Assembly (NCBI GenBank): GCA_003118195.1
Contig: BEXV01000037.1
Span: 625,214 to 666,547, forward strand
Source of the DNA: Hemicentrotus pulcherrimus
Taxonomy: Eukaryota; Echinodermata; Echinoidea; Camarodonta; Strongylocentrotidae
Direction of reading: 5' to 3'
Length of the DNA stretch: 41,334 nt
Below are positions 23,532 through 35,800 of the stretch, piece after piece. The notes beneath the pieces are model-generated. The model saw only the letters and a program-made list of their open reading frames with translations, searched no databases and had not been told where the DNA came from. The first letter of the stretch is position 1, and the number at the start of each line of letters is the position of its first letter. Both the position numbers and the translations under genes were made by a program.

Positions 23532-26498
23532 GTATGTTCTATTCTTGCTGAAATCAAAAAGATCATCAGCCTAAAGTAATCTATGAGAACATTGTAAACA
23601 TACATTTTGTTTAATAGAAGCTTATTTTGGATTTGCTGTTGAAAAAATGATATTTCGTTGCAAAATGTCTACCTTATGTATTTATTTATTATTGTTATAA
23701 GGGCTCTGTTTTGATTTTACTTAGCTAAATCCCTCGCTGCTCCCATATATATCATCACTCCTTGACACTTTTAATTGACACACTTACTAAAGACAATGAA
23801 TTATGTGAGGCAAAGGTGGATACCAGCACTATACAAGAAGCCATCACCATCAAAAGTTTCATAGCTGCATTCTGGTTAAAAATTGAGTAATTGATAAGTT
23901 GCTCAAACATGGATTTGATTCATTTTCACCCTCTGCTAATTGGTGATTGTGTTGGTACATTTTTCACCATTTCAAATGAAGGTAAACCGTCCATGCATAT
24001 TGAGCCACAATATAAGGTACATTGAGCATTGTGAATTCATAACTCTATAAATTCTCACATGTTCTAATGTGAAATGGAGCCATCATTTCTATAAAAAAAT
24101 CAAAGGCTTTAGACACATAATATTTCACTTTCCTCCCGTCCTCCTAAGGTAAGAACCACTTCACAAAAACACTTGACCCCCTACCTTGCATCTTAAGGCT
24201 TCCCCCATCTTCATCTGGTCTCAGACCGCATCTCTCGGGTCATCCGAGGCAAAGTTCATCCAATGGGATGTCTTGTGTACCTGGGCGATATTTTTCTTAT
24301 TTTCCACCCCAAACCTGGCTTTAATTTTTGACACTGTTCTTGTCTTTTTTAAAATGCATGTCTGATGCGGTGAAAGGAATGTGGAGTGAGTTTAGAGAGA
24401 GATCAAACTCCATAATTTGTGTAACGACGTGTCAAGTAGGGTCACAGATCCTGATTGAGACGGGTAGTGTTTTTTTTGGGGGGGGGGGANNNNNNNNNNN
24501 NNNNNNNNNNNNNNNNNNNNNNNNNNNNNNNNNNNNNNNNNNNNNNNNNNNNNNNNNNNNNNNNNNNNNNNNNNNNNNNNNNNNNNNNNNNNNNNNNNNN
24601 NNNNNNNNNNNNNNNNNNNNNNNNNNNNNNNNNNNNNNNNNNNNNNNNNNNNNNNNNNNNNNNNNNNNNNNNNNNNNNNNNNNNNNNNNNNNNNNNNNNN
24701 NNNNNNNNNNNNNNNNNNNNNNNNNNNNNNNNNNNNNNNNNNNNNNNNNNNNNNNNNNNNNNNNNNNNNNNNNNNNNNNNNNNNNNNNNNNNNNNNNNNN
24801 NNNNNNNNNNNNNNNNNNNNNNNNNNNNNNNNNNNNNNNNNNNNNNNNNNNNNNNNNNNNNNNNNNNNNNNNNNNNNNNNNNNNNNNNNNNNNNNNNNNN
24901 NNNNNNNNNNNNNNNNNNNNNNNNNNNNNNNNNNNNNNNNNNNNNNNNNNNNNNNNNNNNNNNNNNNNNNNNNNNNNNNNNNNNNNNNNNNNNNNNNNNN
25001 NNNNNNNNNNNNNNNNNNNNNNNNNNNNNNNNNNNNNNNNNNNNNNNNNNNNNNNNNNNNNNNNNNNNNNNNNNNNNNNNNNNNNNNNNNNNNNNNNNNN
25101 NNNNNNNNNNNNNNNNNNNNNNNNNNNNNNNNNNNNNNNNNNNNNNNNNNNNNNNNNNNNNNNNNNNNNNNNNNNNNNNNNNNNNNNNNNNNNNNNNNNN
25201 NNNNNNNNNNNNNNNNNNNNNNNNNNNNNNNNNNNNNNNNNNNNNNNNNNNNNNNNNNNNNNNNNNNNNNNNNNNNNNNNNNNNNNNNNNNNNNNNNNNN
25301 NNNNNNNNNNNNNNNNNNNNNNNNNNNNNNNNNNNNNNNNNNNNNNNNGCCCCCCCCCCCCCTCCCATAAAAAAATGGAGCGTCTTGTCTTTGATTACTG
25401 TTTCAAATATGTACAAATTACTTTATTCTAGCTACCGGTATGTAAATAAAGGTTGTTGCAGAATAGAGTCCCTACATAACAGCTAATTTAGATTTAAAAA
25501 TCAGGATGTTTATTTGTGCTTGAAAATGGCTATTGGAGAACTAAAACCAGAGTATCCTTTTTATTGCAAATTCCCTAGGCAGAGATATATACTAGCAATA
25601 AGGAAAGGTTCATGGTATTAAAGGGATTTTTTCCCCATATGAGATTGTGTCTACACTGTAGAGACTCTAGTGAGTAAGAGCCTGGCGACTCTCCATGGTT
25701 CGGCTGGCTGGCCGGGTCGATGGGGACGGACGTCTTGCAGAGTGCGTTTCCTCGCCTCACACCATGTGGCTCCGTCATGCTATACCACCTGTTCCAGACC
25801 CACATGGTCAAAGCTAACACAGATCTTGACCTCCAGGATTAACCCCTGACCAGCGGGGCGACCCCCAATCGTTTGACTCACTCTTTTGTGTGTTCAGTAA
25901 TGATGAATAATCGCAGCAAGAGTGAAGGGGAGAGGGGGAGGGAGGGGGAGAGAAGTGTGAGCGAGACCGATAAGGATTAATGAGCTAACGTGACCACAAG
26001 CTAACCAGACCAATTTAATCCTAATTTGGAGCCATTCACAAAAATGCTTATGCGGCCAGGGCAATTAGGTACTTTTTCTTATGAATTCCAAACAACCTGT
26101 CAAGAAATGTAAATTTATTGTATGAATAAATAGGATTGTTTTTTTATATTTTTTTACTAGTTTGTGATAAAAAATGATAATCTTAACAAACTCAAGATTT
26201 GCTATTGACAAGTATTTTTTAGAATGAATCAAATTTTGTTCATTACTATTGCATATAGGCCCTATAAGCTTCAGTCCATATAAACAATAAATCTTTGAAG
26301 TGGTAAATATTATATCTACTGTTTATCTAGATTTATGAACAGATCTGTTTCAGGTACTTTTTTTACACATTTTCCATTTATCTGTAACTCTACAAAACCC
26401 CAAAAAGTTGATAACCCAATCTGTCTGTACTTTTGCGTTTTATAATTGTTCATTTTTTATGAAATTAGGTGACGAATTTTTTATTTTCTATTTGACAG
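23532..26498 (+). other. ADAMTS intron (about 2.97 kb including gap)
   Basis: Starts GTATGT and ends TTTGACAG. It contains the assembly gap at 24490-25348. A moderately GC-rich block at about 25650-25870 has a minus-strand frame (25575-25820) of no recognisable product. A G-rich purine patch lies at about 25926-25953. Confidence 0.6.
24490..25348. other. assembly gap (859 N)
   Basis: An unbroken run of N. It is preceded by T8 then G11 and followed by C13, so both edges are homopolymers that commonly stop reads or assembly. Long frames reported through it have no meaning. No ADAMTS exon is expected to be missing here, because the exons on each side join in phase and in homology. Confidence 0.97.
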
Positions 26499-26582
26499 GT
26501 GAACAGGATATTCCGGGATCCCAGTATAGGCAATGCCATCAACGTGACATTAGTGGAGCTCAGGATACTGCAGAATGTGAAT
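26499..26582 (+). CDS. ADAMTS: ADAMTS metalloprotease, catalytic-domain exon (84 bp)
   Basis: Exactly 28 codons, phase 0 on both sides, between TTTGACAG and AAT|GTAAGT (a consensus donor). The product starts VNRIFRDPSIGNAINVTLVE and continues LRILQNVN. The DPSIGN-IN block matches the strand/helix segment after the first helix of the reprolysin domain in ADAMTS9/20. An N-V-T glycosylation sequon is encoded at 26541-26549. The preceding exon ends at TLVAV and this one continues it without a gap relative to known family members. Confidence 0.93.
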
Positions 26583-28425
26583 GTAAGTAGCAATGTTTAT
26601 GGTTGCCATGGTGACCAGCTGAAAGGAAATGGAAGCATTGTGTACATAATCCTCTTTTAGTCTCTCCAACTACTGTCCAAAAGCAAGCTTTACAATAAAA
26701 TTCAATTTAAATCAAATTAATTTCTATTCCAATGTATTAATGAAAAGCTAGAAATAATATCACAGGAAACATAGCCACGAACCGCTTATGCCAGGGCAGT
26801 AAATGAAAGTTAATCTGTGATGTTTTTATTTACACTATGGGAGCTTTGTATCGAGGGACCTGCAAAGCGATATAACAATGATCACATTTTGATTACTTCT
26901 TAATGCCATTTGTTGGTTGCATATCTTACAATGTAAAGACAGCACGGACAAACCACTGTTCATTTCTGCTTCTCAAGGTATATTTGCACAATGTGCCTCA
27001 AATATACAGACTAATCTGTAAGATTTTCTATAAAGACTAGGCATCATCTCATAAAGATCCACATTGTCATTGATTGCAAGTTAACTCGAGATTGAAATCA
27101 GTAGCAACTCTGCAACCGTATAGAACTGATGGGAGATCCTAAGTTTGCAACTGATTGGAGTATACTTGCAATCAATTTGGACCAGTTGCAACACTTTTTT
27201 TGAGAGAGAGGTCCCTGTATGCCACTAGCACTGACAGAAAGGGTCGCCCTGTGATGGTTTCTTCCTTAAAAATATGTTCACATATCAAACTATTTACATT
27301 TATTCATTTGATAGGCGAGGATACTCGAAGATATGCCACAGACATCAAATACTTGCTTAAATTAGTAAGAAAACCTGACACCACCTGTAGAGATATTATC
27401 AGTAGAACATCTTTTTTGTGTCTCTCGAAAAATGGTTACCCACATATCCAAATGGCAATCCATAAAAAGTTTGAACATTTCTTGATGCAACAGATAAAAT
27501 CACCTTGTCGTGTGCTGACAATTACAGCCTAGGGTATGAGATCACTGGTTTAATGGGATGTGATATATCTGTCGCTTGAGTCATGATATGTCTGTGAAAA
27601 TGTGAAGATGAATTTACTACACCCCCTCCGGTTCCCACCTTGGCTGTCGGAAATCGGGAGACATTCATTGATTGTACAGGAAACCCATGCGTATTTGACC
27701 CGTCACTCAAAGAGGAAGGTATTAATATCTTGAGGAAAGACAGTGAAGTAGGGAGGAAGACATTTAGTGTGTTAGTGAAGTTCAAGAAAGGCCATATCAC
27801 TGATTGTGATAATGGAAAGTAAGGAAATGGAGAGATGATTTCATCTGTAGTTCTTTTATTCTGCTTGAATTGAGCGGATGACATGTATAAAAACTTTCCC
27901 CTAAAATAAGAAATTCTTACATTGATTTGCAGGAAAGATGAAAATAACCTATCATTACTTATCATTTTAAATCAATCAATCAATCTTTGAAAGAGGCCTT
28001 GGTTGTCATGAGTTTATACACATTATTGCACTTTCAATCAAATGATTGTGATGAGACAGTCATCCATTCCAGGGACCTTAAATTGCTACTTCAGCTGGAA
28101 GTATTAGATTAATGAAGAATTGAAATATAAAATCCCTTCCAATTAGAGGCAAATAAGGTTTTATCCATGGAGCTTGTCATTCCTGCCGAACAATTTTTTG
28201 TTTATTTAAAGAAGATGAGATAGGAAAGGCATATGGAGGGAAAAACAGAACAAGGGATACATTGGGCAGAACAACATGTACCCTTTGACCTTTTTAGGTT
28301 TGATAAAGTATGTTAATTTAAACCCCCTGTTCACTCTTCACAATGATCCACAGCATTCCATCTAGCAAGCAGTCTCTTCGTATCTGTTAATCAATTATTC
28401 ATACATTTTTTCCATATTTTTGCAG
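26583..28425 (+). other. ADAMTS intron (1,843 bp)
   Basis: GTAAGT to TTTTTGCAG. Open frames at 27155-27532 (+), 27640-27822 (+) and 27522-27965 (-) overlap one another and start with non-ATG codons or lack any domain. I treat them as chance. No repeats stand out. Confidence 0.6.
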
Positions 28426-28550
28426 GATGGACCTCACATCTCCTCCAATGCTCCCATGACCCTCAAGAATTTCTGCGCCTGGCAGCAGCAGCAGAATCAG
28501 GCGGAGGACAGTCATCCTCATCACTATGACACCGCCGTCCTCCTCACCAG
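28426..28550 (+). CDS. ADAMTS: ADAMTS metalloprotease, catalytic-domain exon with first cysteine
   Basis: The 125-base exon lies between TTTTTGCAG and CCAG|GTATGT. It starts at a codon boundary and ends two bases into an arginine codon (AG). The product reads [20 protein letters not shown], then three more glutamines and [18 protein letters not shown]. The TLKNFC-WQ block holds the first cysteine of the catalytic domain, and the DTAVLLTR motif leads into the segment before the zinc site. Similarity is strongest to the ADAMTS9/20 and ADAMTS1/4/5/15 groups. The next exon should carry the CDTLG and HExxHxxGxxH motifs; I did not find it in the remaining 12.8 kb. Without it the activity cannot be judged from this window. 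Confidence 0.93.
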
Positions 28551-30529
28551 GTATGTCTTGCACCTCTCGATCTTCATCCAGACCCTGCTAATCAAACATG
28601 TTATCAATAGCAAGTTAGAAAAAAGCGACATAAGCGACTGAAATTGTTTCGTTCGATTTTTAAAGATTGAATCTGTCATAGGATTGTGGCGGTTAATGAT
28701 AACATGTTTTCTGAAACATGGCCTTGATGTGCTTGTCCAGTGTTGTACGACTTTGTGGTGCTTTTGTGTGTGTATCATAGATGTGTTTTGGGCATGTTGT
28801 GTGTTGTTAAGTTATTATTGTTAGGGTGTTTCCAAATGGTCTTGTTGATGATGTCATAAAATGGTGCTGATGTGGAATGATCAAACACCACGTGGTGGTG
28901 ATGTCTTTGGGAATCGTCTGTGTCCCATCCTTGTTGTTGAGATGATTGGTTTGCTCCACTACAATACAGGGGAGATGTAGAGCAAATGCCCTGGCTACGG
29001 CCCACAAGACCAACAGCCCATGAGACCATTAGCCCTCTAGACTGATAATCTAGGGCCTCCTGACAACTTGAGGGTTCATGTGGCCGACAATATTAGCCTC
29101 TTAGGCTGTCAGTCTATAGGGATATGCCGGTAGAGCAAGTCTTTTACCACAGCAGAACTTAAGATAGAGTTTTGACAGCCACATTCTACAGTCCTTTAAG
29201 GATGCTAATGGCTGGAAAGTCAAGAAGATAATGAGGACACTTGTAGAATAGGCTATCGTAAAACACTTCAAGACACCAGATAGGAATGTGAGAAGGATGA
29301 CAATTAGATGAATGAAGGCGGGAGGTCAGGGCCGTTGGTGGAGACACTGAAGAGAGAGGAGTTATTTTTAGTTGACTTTTGATGAAAACTGTTAGCAGTC
29401 ACTTAAACAAATCGTAGTCTATTAATAGCCTTAAGATGTTGAATTATTCCTACCAGCATTAGGCTTTATTCAAAATTTAAAATTAAAAATTATTTAAAAA
29501 ATAGCCAGAGGTTGATTTGAATAGTTTAAAGTAAGAAATCTAGGGTTAGGGTTGTAAGATCTTATGGTTGAGAATATTGATGTGTATTCATTTGTCTGTT
29601 TTATAAAGGTAGCAGTTAACATATATCAGATCTATTACACAAAAATACCTTATGATGTGCTGGGAATAAATCAAATATTAACCAAAAGAGCAAAAGGTTT
29701 AAAAAAAGATATTGGAGTCCAAAACTGGTATCAATGAGGACAGTGTCTTTCCTGCTGAGACATCAAGCGATTTTCCAGTTTGAGATCTTTGGATGTTTCA
29801 AAGGTCTTGAACATACTGAAGGATATATGCAATTTTCTTCTAAGCTCTCCACATCATAGCTTCTTCTATGATGTCTTTGTGGATTGATGCCTGTTTAATC
29901 TTTGTCAAATACCTTGGCACCAAGGCATCACGGATGCCAGACAATATCCGTGCCAGAGAGTCGGTGCCACATAATAAATAAACTACTAATTGCATTATAA
30001 CGTGCATACTTTATTCACCTGAAGATGAACTTGAAGATGAACGAGTCTGATTGAATTTCCCCATGGCACCGACAAGACATTAGCGAGCCTGTCAGCATGG
30101 CTTACTCATGCATGCAACGATCGTCTGCCCGGGTGTGACTAGCCAGGAATGTTGCAAAGGTGTATCTTGCAGCCAGTCTGTCAGGTTGAGAAATGAGGAT
30201 GGGAATTACCTGGAAGAACTGTTTGACTTTTCCCCTTTAATTTCTAATGGTGGACTAAAGAAACATTAGTCTTATTCTTGATGACGTTTGCACATCAATC
30301 TTCCAAAGACATAATTCATCTTGACAATAGGCTTGTGATCATTGCATTTGTAAAGAAATGTTCATGCTCCATAGGTCTTCGCTTAGTCTATAATTGCCTC
30401 AGAGAATGTTCAAACTGTATGAACTTGAAGATGTAATAAGTGAAATGTTTGACTTGTGAATATCTTCCAATATCTTGGTAGCTCATTGTGGTATATATCG
30501 ATTCATCATCTACTTTATATGTAGATTCA
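28551..30529 (+). other. presumed ADAMTS intron, proximal part
   Basis: No exon found. It contains a small hairpin, CTAGA-CTGATAA-TCTAG, at 29037-29053 that imitates an anticodon arm but has no other tRNA parts. It also has a 10-bp inverted pair GTCGGTGCCA (29960-29969) and TGGCACCGAC (30064-30073). Confidence 0.5.
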
Positions 30530-30560
30530 GTAGTACCAAGAAGTTACTTCTTGGTAGTAC
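30530..30560 (+). other. near-perfect short hairpin
   Basis: GTAGTACCAAGAAG at 30530-30543 pairs with CTTCTTGGTAGTAC at 30547-30560 over 13 of 14 positions, with a three-base loop (TTA). It is too short for a typical animal microRNA precursor. No function is evident. Confidence 0.7.
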
Positions 30561-30701
30561 ATGTTTTATTGTACATGTACCCAATTTTTGTTACAAATTT
30601 GACACTGCTACTCTTCCTATGAGTCAACATTTGTTAGACTTTTCTGTAGTTTTGGAACAATAGATTATTATTATTAAATTGATAATTGTGCAGTGGTTTA
30701 G

Positions 30702-30848
30702 ACAATTATTGTTATTTACTCTTTGCACGGCATTGTGCAGACAATAAGTTAGTTTATACAATTATTGTTATTTACTCTTTGCACGGCATTGTGCAGACAA
30801 TAAGTTAGTATATACAATTATTGTTATTTTCTCTGTGCACGGCATTGA
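30702..30848 (+). repeat. 56-bp tandem repeat, about 2.6 units
   Basis: Units start at 30702, 30758 and 30814 with ACAATTATTGTTATTTACTC. The first two are almost identical; the third diverges and stops after GCACGGCATTG. Each full unit includes the inverted motif TGCACGGCATTGTGCA. A degraded fragment (ATAATTGTGCAGTGG) precedes the array. Confidence 0.92.
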
Positions 30849-32667
30849 ATAAATGCAGGAGATATGTTTGTTTAATTGTGTTTGTGATTTGGGGCAATTC
30901 TTATTGATTTGATGAGTCACAAAGGAATTCCAATCCTTTCAGATTGGCTCAAACGCCCAGTACATGTATATAACCACCTGAAATAGGAGGCTGCCGAATC
31001 AGAAGTATTATTGAGTCACAGGTTAACTACCTATAGACAGCTGATAACTGATTGATTAATTAGTAGGAGTAAATAGGTCATTAGCAACCAAAAGGTGAGA
31101 TTAATGGACTCAGTACACAACACAAGTATGGATAATGACTCTACCGAATGTGTGAATAAGGTCTTGGTTTTAAATTCCAGGATATCATTCTTTTTTAAAA
31201 TCCTTTCATGACGTTTTCAAAGGTGAGTCATCATGAGGTCCCTGGACCACAAACTTTTTGTTTATTTGTTTATACTTTTAAGGGTGCAGCAGATTGAAAT
31301 AAGTTAACTGTTTGATAGGTAATCAAAACTTTCTAGCCTTTCCTTCTTTTCTTCAATTTTTTGTTTTTTTAGTATAGTTATCAAGAGATCAGAGTGCAGT
31401 TTGTGTACATTCTGTAATATTGACAGTGACACAAATGTTGAGGAAATTGTTATTTACTTGTGCAGTAAAGTGCTGTTTGGAATGTATGGCGATTCTATGC
31501 TCAATTTCATTTCGGCTATTTTTCTTTGAGGTATCTTTCTGCAAAAGTGTATTTTTGTATCTCCAGACCCTCAAGTCCCTAGCATTCTATCTGTTGACCT
31601 ATGACCTATATTCAAGCCTACATTTTGTCAACAAATAGAGATACAAATCTATGAGCTCATTTTGGAAAGAAACAACCCGTTGCTGTAGTTGTTCCCTAAC
31701 GAGGATGAATTGTCTGTAATTGTTCAACATTTTTGGAAACTCCATACCTGGAATTTAATCTGAACCATATTTTCCCAAATGAACCCCATTGCTCTTTCTC
31801 TCTCATGCCTGGGAGATATACTGGTTCTGTTTTTGCTGAAGAGATTGTTTATGTCCAAAACATGTTGGCCTGCTGGTGTTCTTGAGTAACCCTTTCCTTC
31901 AGCTTTGGTTGTAACCATGGTAACTGCACATCTTGGGTACCACCAGTGAACCGATAAACAGGTTCATCGGGTGCGCTGACCGCTGTCCTACTTCTCTTCT
32001 GCTTCTCTAGACGTCTTCTTAAGGGTATGGGTCTACAGTCTGACGTCCGTCCGACTGCCCCATCACGGTGATGTAGGACGCACTGCCTCGGAGAGCATTC
32101 CATCCCATTAGAGCTCTGAGTATTATTGAGCAATCTCAATTGAGAAAATTCAAAAGGAATTTCTCTCCATTCAATCCAATACAAACAGGAAACTTATCCA
32201 CACACCACTCGTGATCATTTACAGTGAATATAAGGCCAAGATTGCATTGTGCTTATATACCGAGGGGTACGATTCAATGCATCATTGTCCTTAGTAAAGT
32301 ACCCAATCTTTAAATGATTGATAATTTTACTTGGTTTTCTGAAGATTGTTTCACAAAAGACCAGTGTATACCTATTATTCCATTATCTCCCTCTGATATG
32401 TCTGAGCCCTAGGATGAGTGCAACTGTTAGAAGTTCTAAAGATAATGTTGATTTAGATATAGAAATGAGGTGTCTGGGTTATTTGAGAGGATTGATTGTG
32501 CCTTTTAAAAGTTAAAAAGACTCATAAATGAATGATTGAAGAGCAAGTGCCATCCCCCTTTGAACGATTGCATTGGTATGTTGGCTTAATGCACCACGTT
32601 GGTATTGACACTCTGGATAATGGCTAGAAGTAATCAAAATCGTATCATATACTAGACGAAGACAGAA
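30849..32667. other. presumed intron, no gene recognised
   Basis: AT-rich sequence with chance-size frames. The exception is the GC-richer patch at about 31920-32110 that carries the minus-strand frame listed separately. Confidence 0.45.
31849..32184 (-). other. unassigned minus-strand open frame
   Basis: About 111 codons through a patch that is more GC-rich than its surroundings (segments GRTSDCRPIPLRRRLEKQKR and VYRFTGGTQDVQLPW). It ends in a stop at 31849-31851. I recognise no domain. It may be an exon of a nested gene, a decayed element or chance. It would be antisense within the presumed ADAMTS intron. Confidence 0.15.
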
Positions 32668-32815
32668 TGAGAAAGATACAAGGAGAGGGGGAGAGAGAGA
32701 AAAAGAAAGACGGGTAGTACAAAAATGGAGAGACAGATATAGAAAAAGAGACAGATAGATATTAAAGACAAGGTACACAAATTAACACAGGAGACATAGA
32801 TAGAGAGGGAGAGAG
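32668..32815 (+). repeat. degenerate GA/GATA purine repeat
   Basis: Imperfect GAGA, AGAC and AGATAG units over about 150 bp with purines mainly on the + strand. Confidence 0.8.
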
Positions 32816-35800
32816 GTCATATTTTGCACTCAATTTTTTAATATTATTTTTTTCATCAAAGGAAGTCAGTGTGGGAACAGCCCACCCGAGCAATCACACA
32901 GAGCCATACAGCTAAATTGACTTAAACAAAAATGATTTGTGAGGAAACGATCTGTGCAACATGATTCGCAAGGTCAGCTTCCTAGCTCCAATGCAGTTGT
33001 AACTCATAGAAATTTGATGTAAATTAGAAAGAGTTATGGGCTGTAGAGATTTGAAAAGGCCATCGCCAACTGCATAGTGATTATTTCTGCACTGTTAGTT
33101 TGCCTTTGTTCTGATAATGTATCTTTTAGTGAGCTATAGAATAGTAAGGGGTATTTCCCCATTATTTTTCCTCTTTTTCTGTCTTCTCACTACCCCCCCC
33201 CCCCTCATAAAAAGAAGAAGTATGAAATTGATTAAAATAAGCTCCTAGTTCTGATGATTGATAACTACATTCGAGTGGTGAGGGATTTGGCTCATCGTAG
33301 CTCTAAAATAGCTTCGGTAAAAACAATGAATAAAACCTGCTAAAAGAGAATCTCTTCTATTTTTGGTAGTAAATGCTCCAGGGGCTTCATTTATTTTATC
33401 TGGTTCTGATATAACAACAATAGCAAAGCATAATTCTCGCATAATCAAAGAAGCTATTATTCAAACTATTCTAAATATTCATATTGGACAACACAGGTAA
33501 GATTTATTGACATCTGACAAACAACTTTTATGTAAATTTCTAGAATTATTGACATCAATTAGTGCTAAAGGCCCATTTACATGTAAGGCCTCAGAAAGTG
33601 TGCTTCGATCAGTGTGGTCCCACCAATTGTCTATTTTGACTGTTGATAAAATCAATTGGGTAGAAAAGAAAGGGTGTTAAAGAGAATATTAAGGTGATGT
33701 CCATGAGAAGTGTGTGTAGTGACCATGGATCTTGTTTCTTTGTCTCTTGTCCCCTTAAGGATGTTTTCTCCTCAAACACTTCCTAACATCTTGCTCCTAT
33801 TAAGAGAAACTTTTCGGCTTCACAAATCCAGCTCCCTAATATAGAGAAGATTTCAATTTTCATTTTTTGTACTCCTCAGCTCGGCTGGGTGTAAACACAC
33901 AACTATCAAAGTTGGCACTTTGGGCGTGGTGCAGACTGTTTGGTTGAATATGGAGGAGAATTGAATATATTTGGAATGATAACAGAGGTACAACTTCAAA
34001 CACATTCCTGGTTAGAAATTGATGGAGAAATGACGAAGAAGTCAGATATGATTGTTTATTTTTATATTGCTTTTTGTGAATTGTTATTTTTGTTCTTGTG
34101 CGAGATGAGTGTCTGGGCGAGTGTGTGTTCAGATTTATCTTACAGCAGGGACAGACTTGTAAATGAATAGGTGGTAGTTATTTGTTTTTCAACTGTATTC
34201 ATATTGCTGAATTATTTTCTCGGTGGAGAGCTATATAGTGCACCTCAAAGAGCATTGAAACAAATGTGGTGGTGGTGGTCACCAGTTGCATTGCATACCT
34301 TGCTGTAGTAGCACTGCCCTGGTTGGGAGCCAAACAATGTGTTTCCGAATGTTATCAGTAGAACATGATCTCAGTGAACATACCTTGAACAAATTTCCTG
34401 TACTTTTTACCTGTTGTATTGAAACATGTAAGTTTCTATCTCTGTTAGAGCCACTCCTGTGACTTTGTACTGCAGTCAGATGGCATAAAGAAGAGGAGTG
34501 TGTCTGAAGATAAGGAAACAGCGGGATACTTGACTGCATACTTAGTCCATTAAAATCAAGGAACTTCAGATTTATCTAGTTCCTAAAGCAATAGAAACTA
34601 CATGAGTAAAATGAGAGCAAGGAGATAGCTCATAGCATCAAGTTTGCATAAATATTACAAGCAGCTGGGGATTTCATTTATTAGATAATATCCCAGCTTG
34701 GTGTCATTATCCTTAATTATATATGATCCACCATAGCAAGTCAGCAACAATAGTTAACTTGAAACAGAGTTTGGGTTTTGTCAATTTTTTTCATGAGTGC
34801 TAGTGCTGATAATTAGACAATTTTAGAGGTGAATAGAGGAAAGGATCATGAAATATTAGCACAGACTGTTTTGTCTAAAAATACATTCTATGAGTGCACA
34901 TTGTAATTAACCCATTGCCTGCATGAACCGGATGGTTCCTGTAGTAGACCCATGGAGGAGTATTCAGTTGACATTAGGGTAAAGATCTATGTGTACCTAC
35001 ACAGTATTCTTTCTTGTTTAAAAAAATGATCAGCAGTGCATGTATGTTAACTTCCTTGGACGATTTAGGTTAGACTCCATCTTAAGAAATTCCATCAACT
35101 TTGACAGCAGTAGGCCTACTAGTACTCAGTGCAGTGACCTATAACAGTTAAACTCTCAGTGCTTATAAGATAATAGATTGATTTTGATGTTTTCAAAGAA
35201 AATGGGTCAGTACTAAGGCTTGTATGTCTTATCCAGGCGTAACATGATTACAGGCATTGGAATAAGTTTACATCTTTCATTAGATTAATTGTTTTGTAGT
35301 GATAGTTTGTATGTTCAGGAAAGCATGAAGCTCATCGCGATACTACGGGATAGTTCACATTCTCTGTTCAAAAGTTTAAAACTTACCTCAACCAGTCTTC
35401 AGGATAGCTGTTATACTGTTTTTCTTTCTTTTTCATTGATTTGAAATATGTTGTAAATGTTTTTTTCTAGCTTTCTTGCCATTGAAGCTGTTTTAGAAAC
35501 GGATATTTCCCTCTCGATCTCATGAAAATAAAGCACGTTACTGAAAATATATGACTGTTGCATCTATATGTGAACACCCCTGATCAATTCAGAGTGAACA
35601 TATTAGGGCCACAGAAGTAATCCTCATGTTCTGCTAGGTTGCTCATCTGTCATGCTTCTCCCTCTGTCAGTATTTACCTTCATTTAATTCCATTTAAATG
35701 AGTTGTGATGAAAGGAGCACTTGAACCATGCAAGACTAATACTGTGCTAGTGAGGAACCTGTAAATTATAGACTATGTGTGTGCATGCAGGTTAAAGGGA

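Noticed and set aside
24328..25486. Three long open frames on both strands across 24328-25486
   Set aside because: They consist almost entirely of N bases; the frames are an artefact of the gap.
27155..27965. Overlapping frames on both strands in the third ADAMTS intron
   Set aside because: No ATG start for the plus frames, no domain, and mutual overlap on opposite strands.
29031..29060. tRNA-like anticodon arm with GAT in a seven-base loop
   Set aside because: The stem continues past five pairs, and no D arm, T arm or acceptor stem can be drawn around it.
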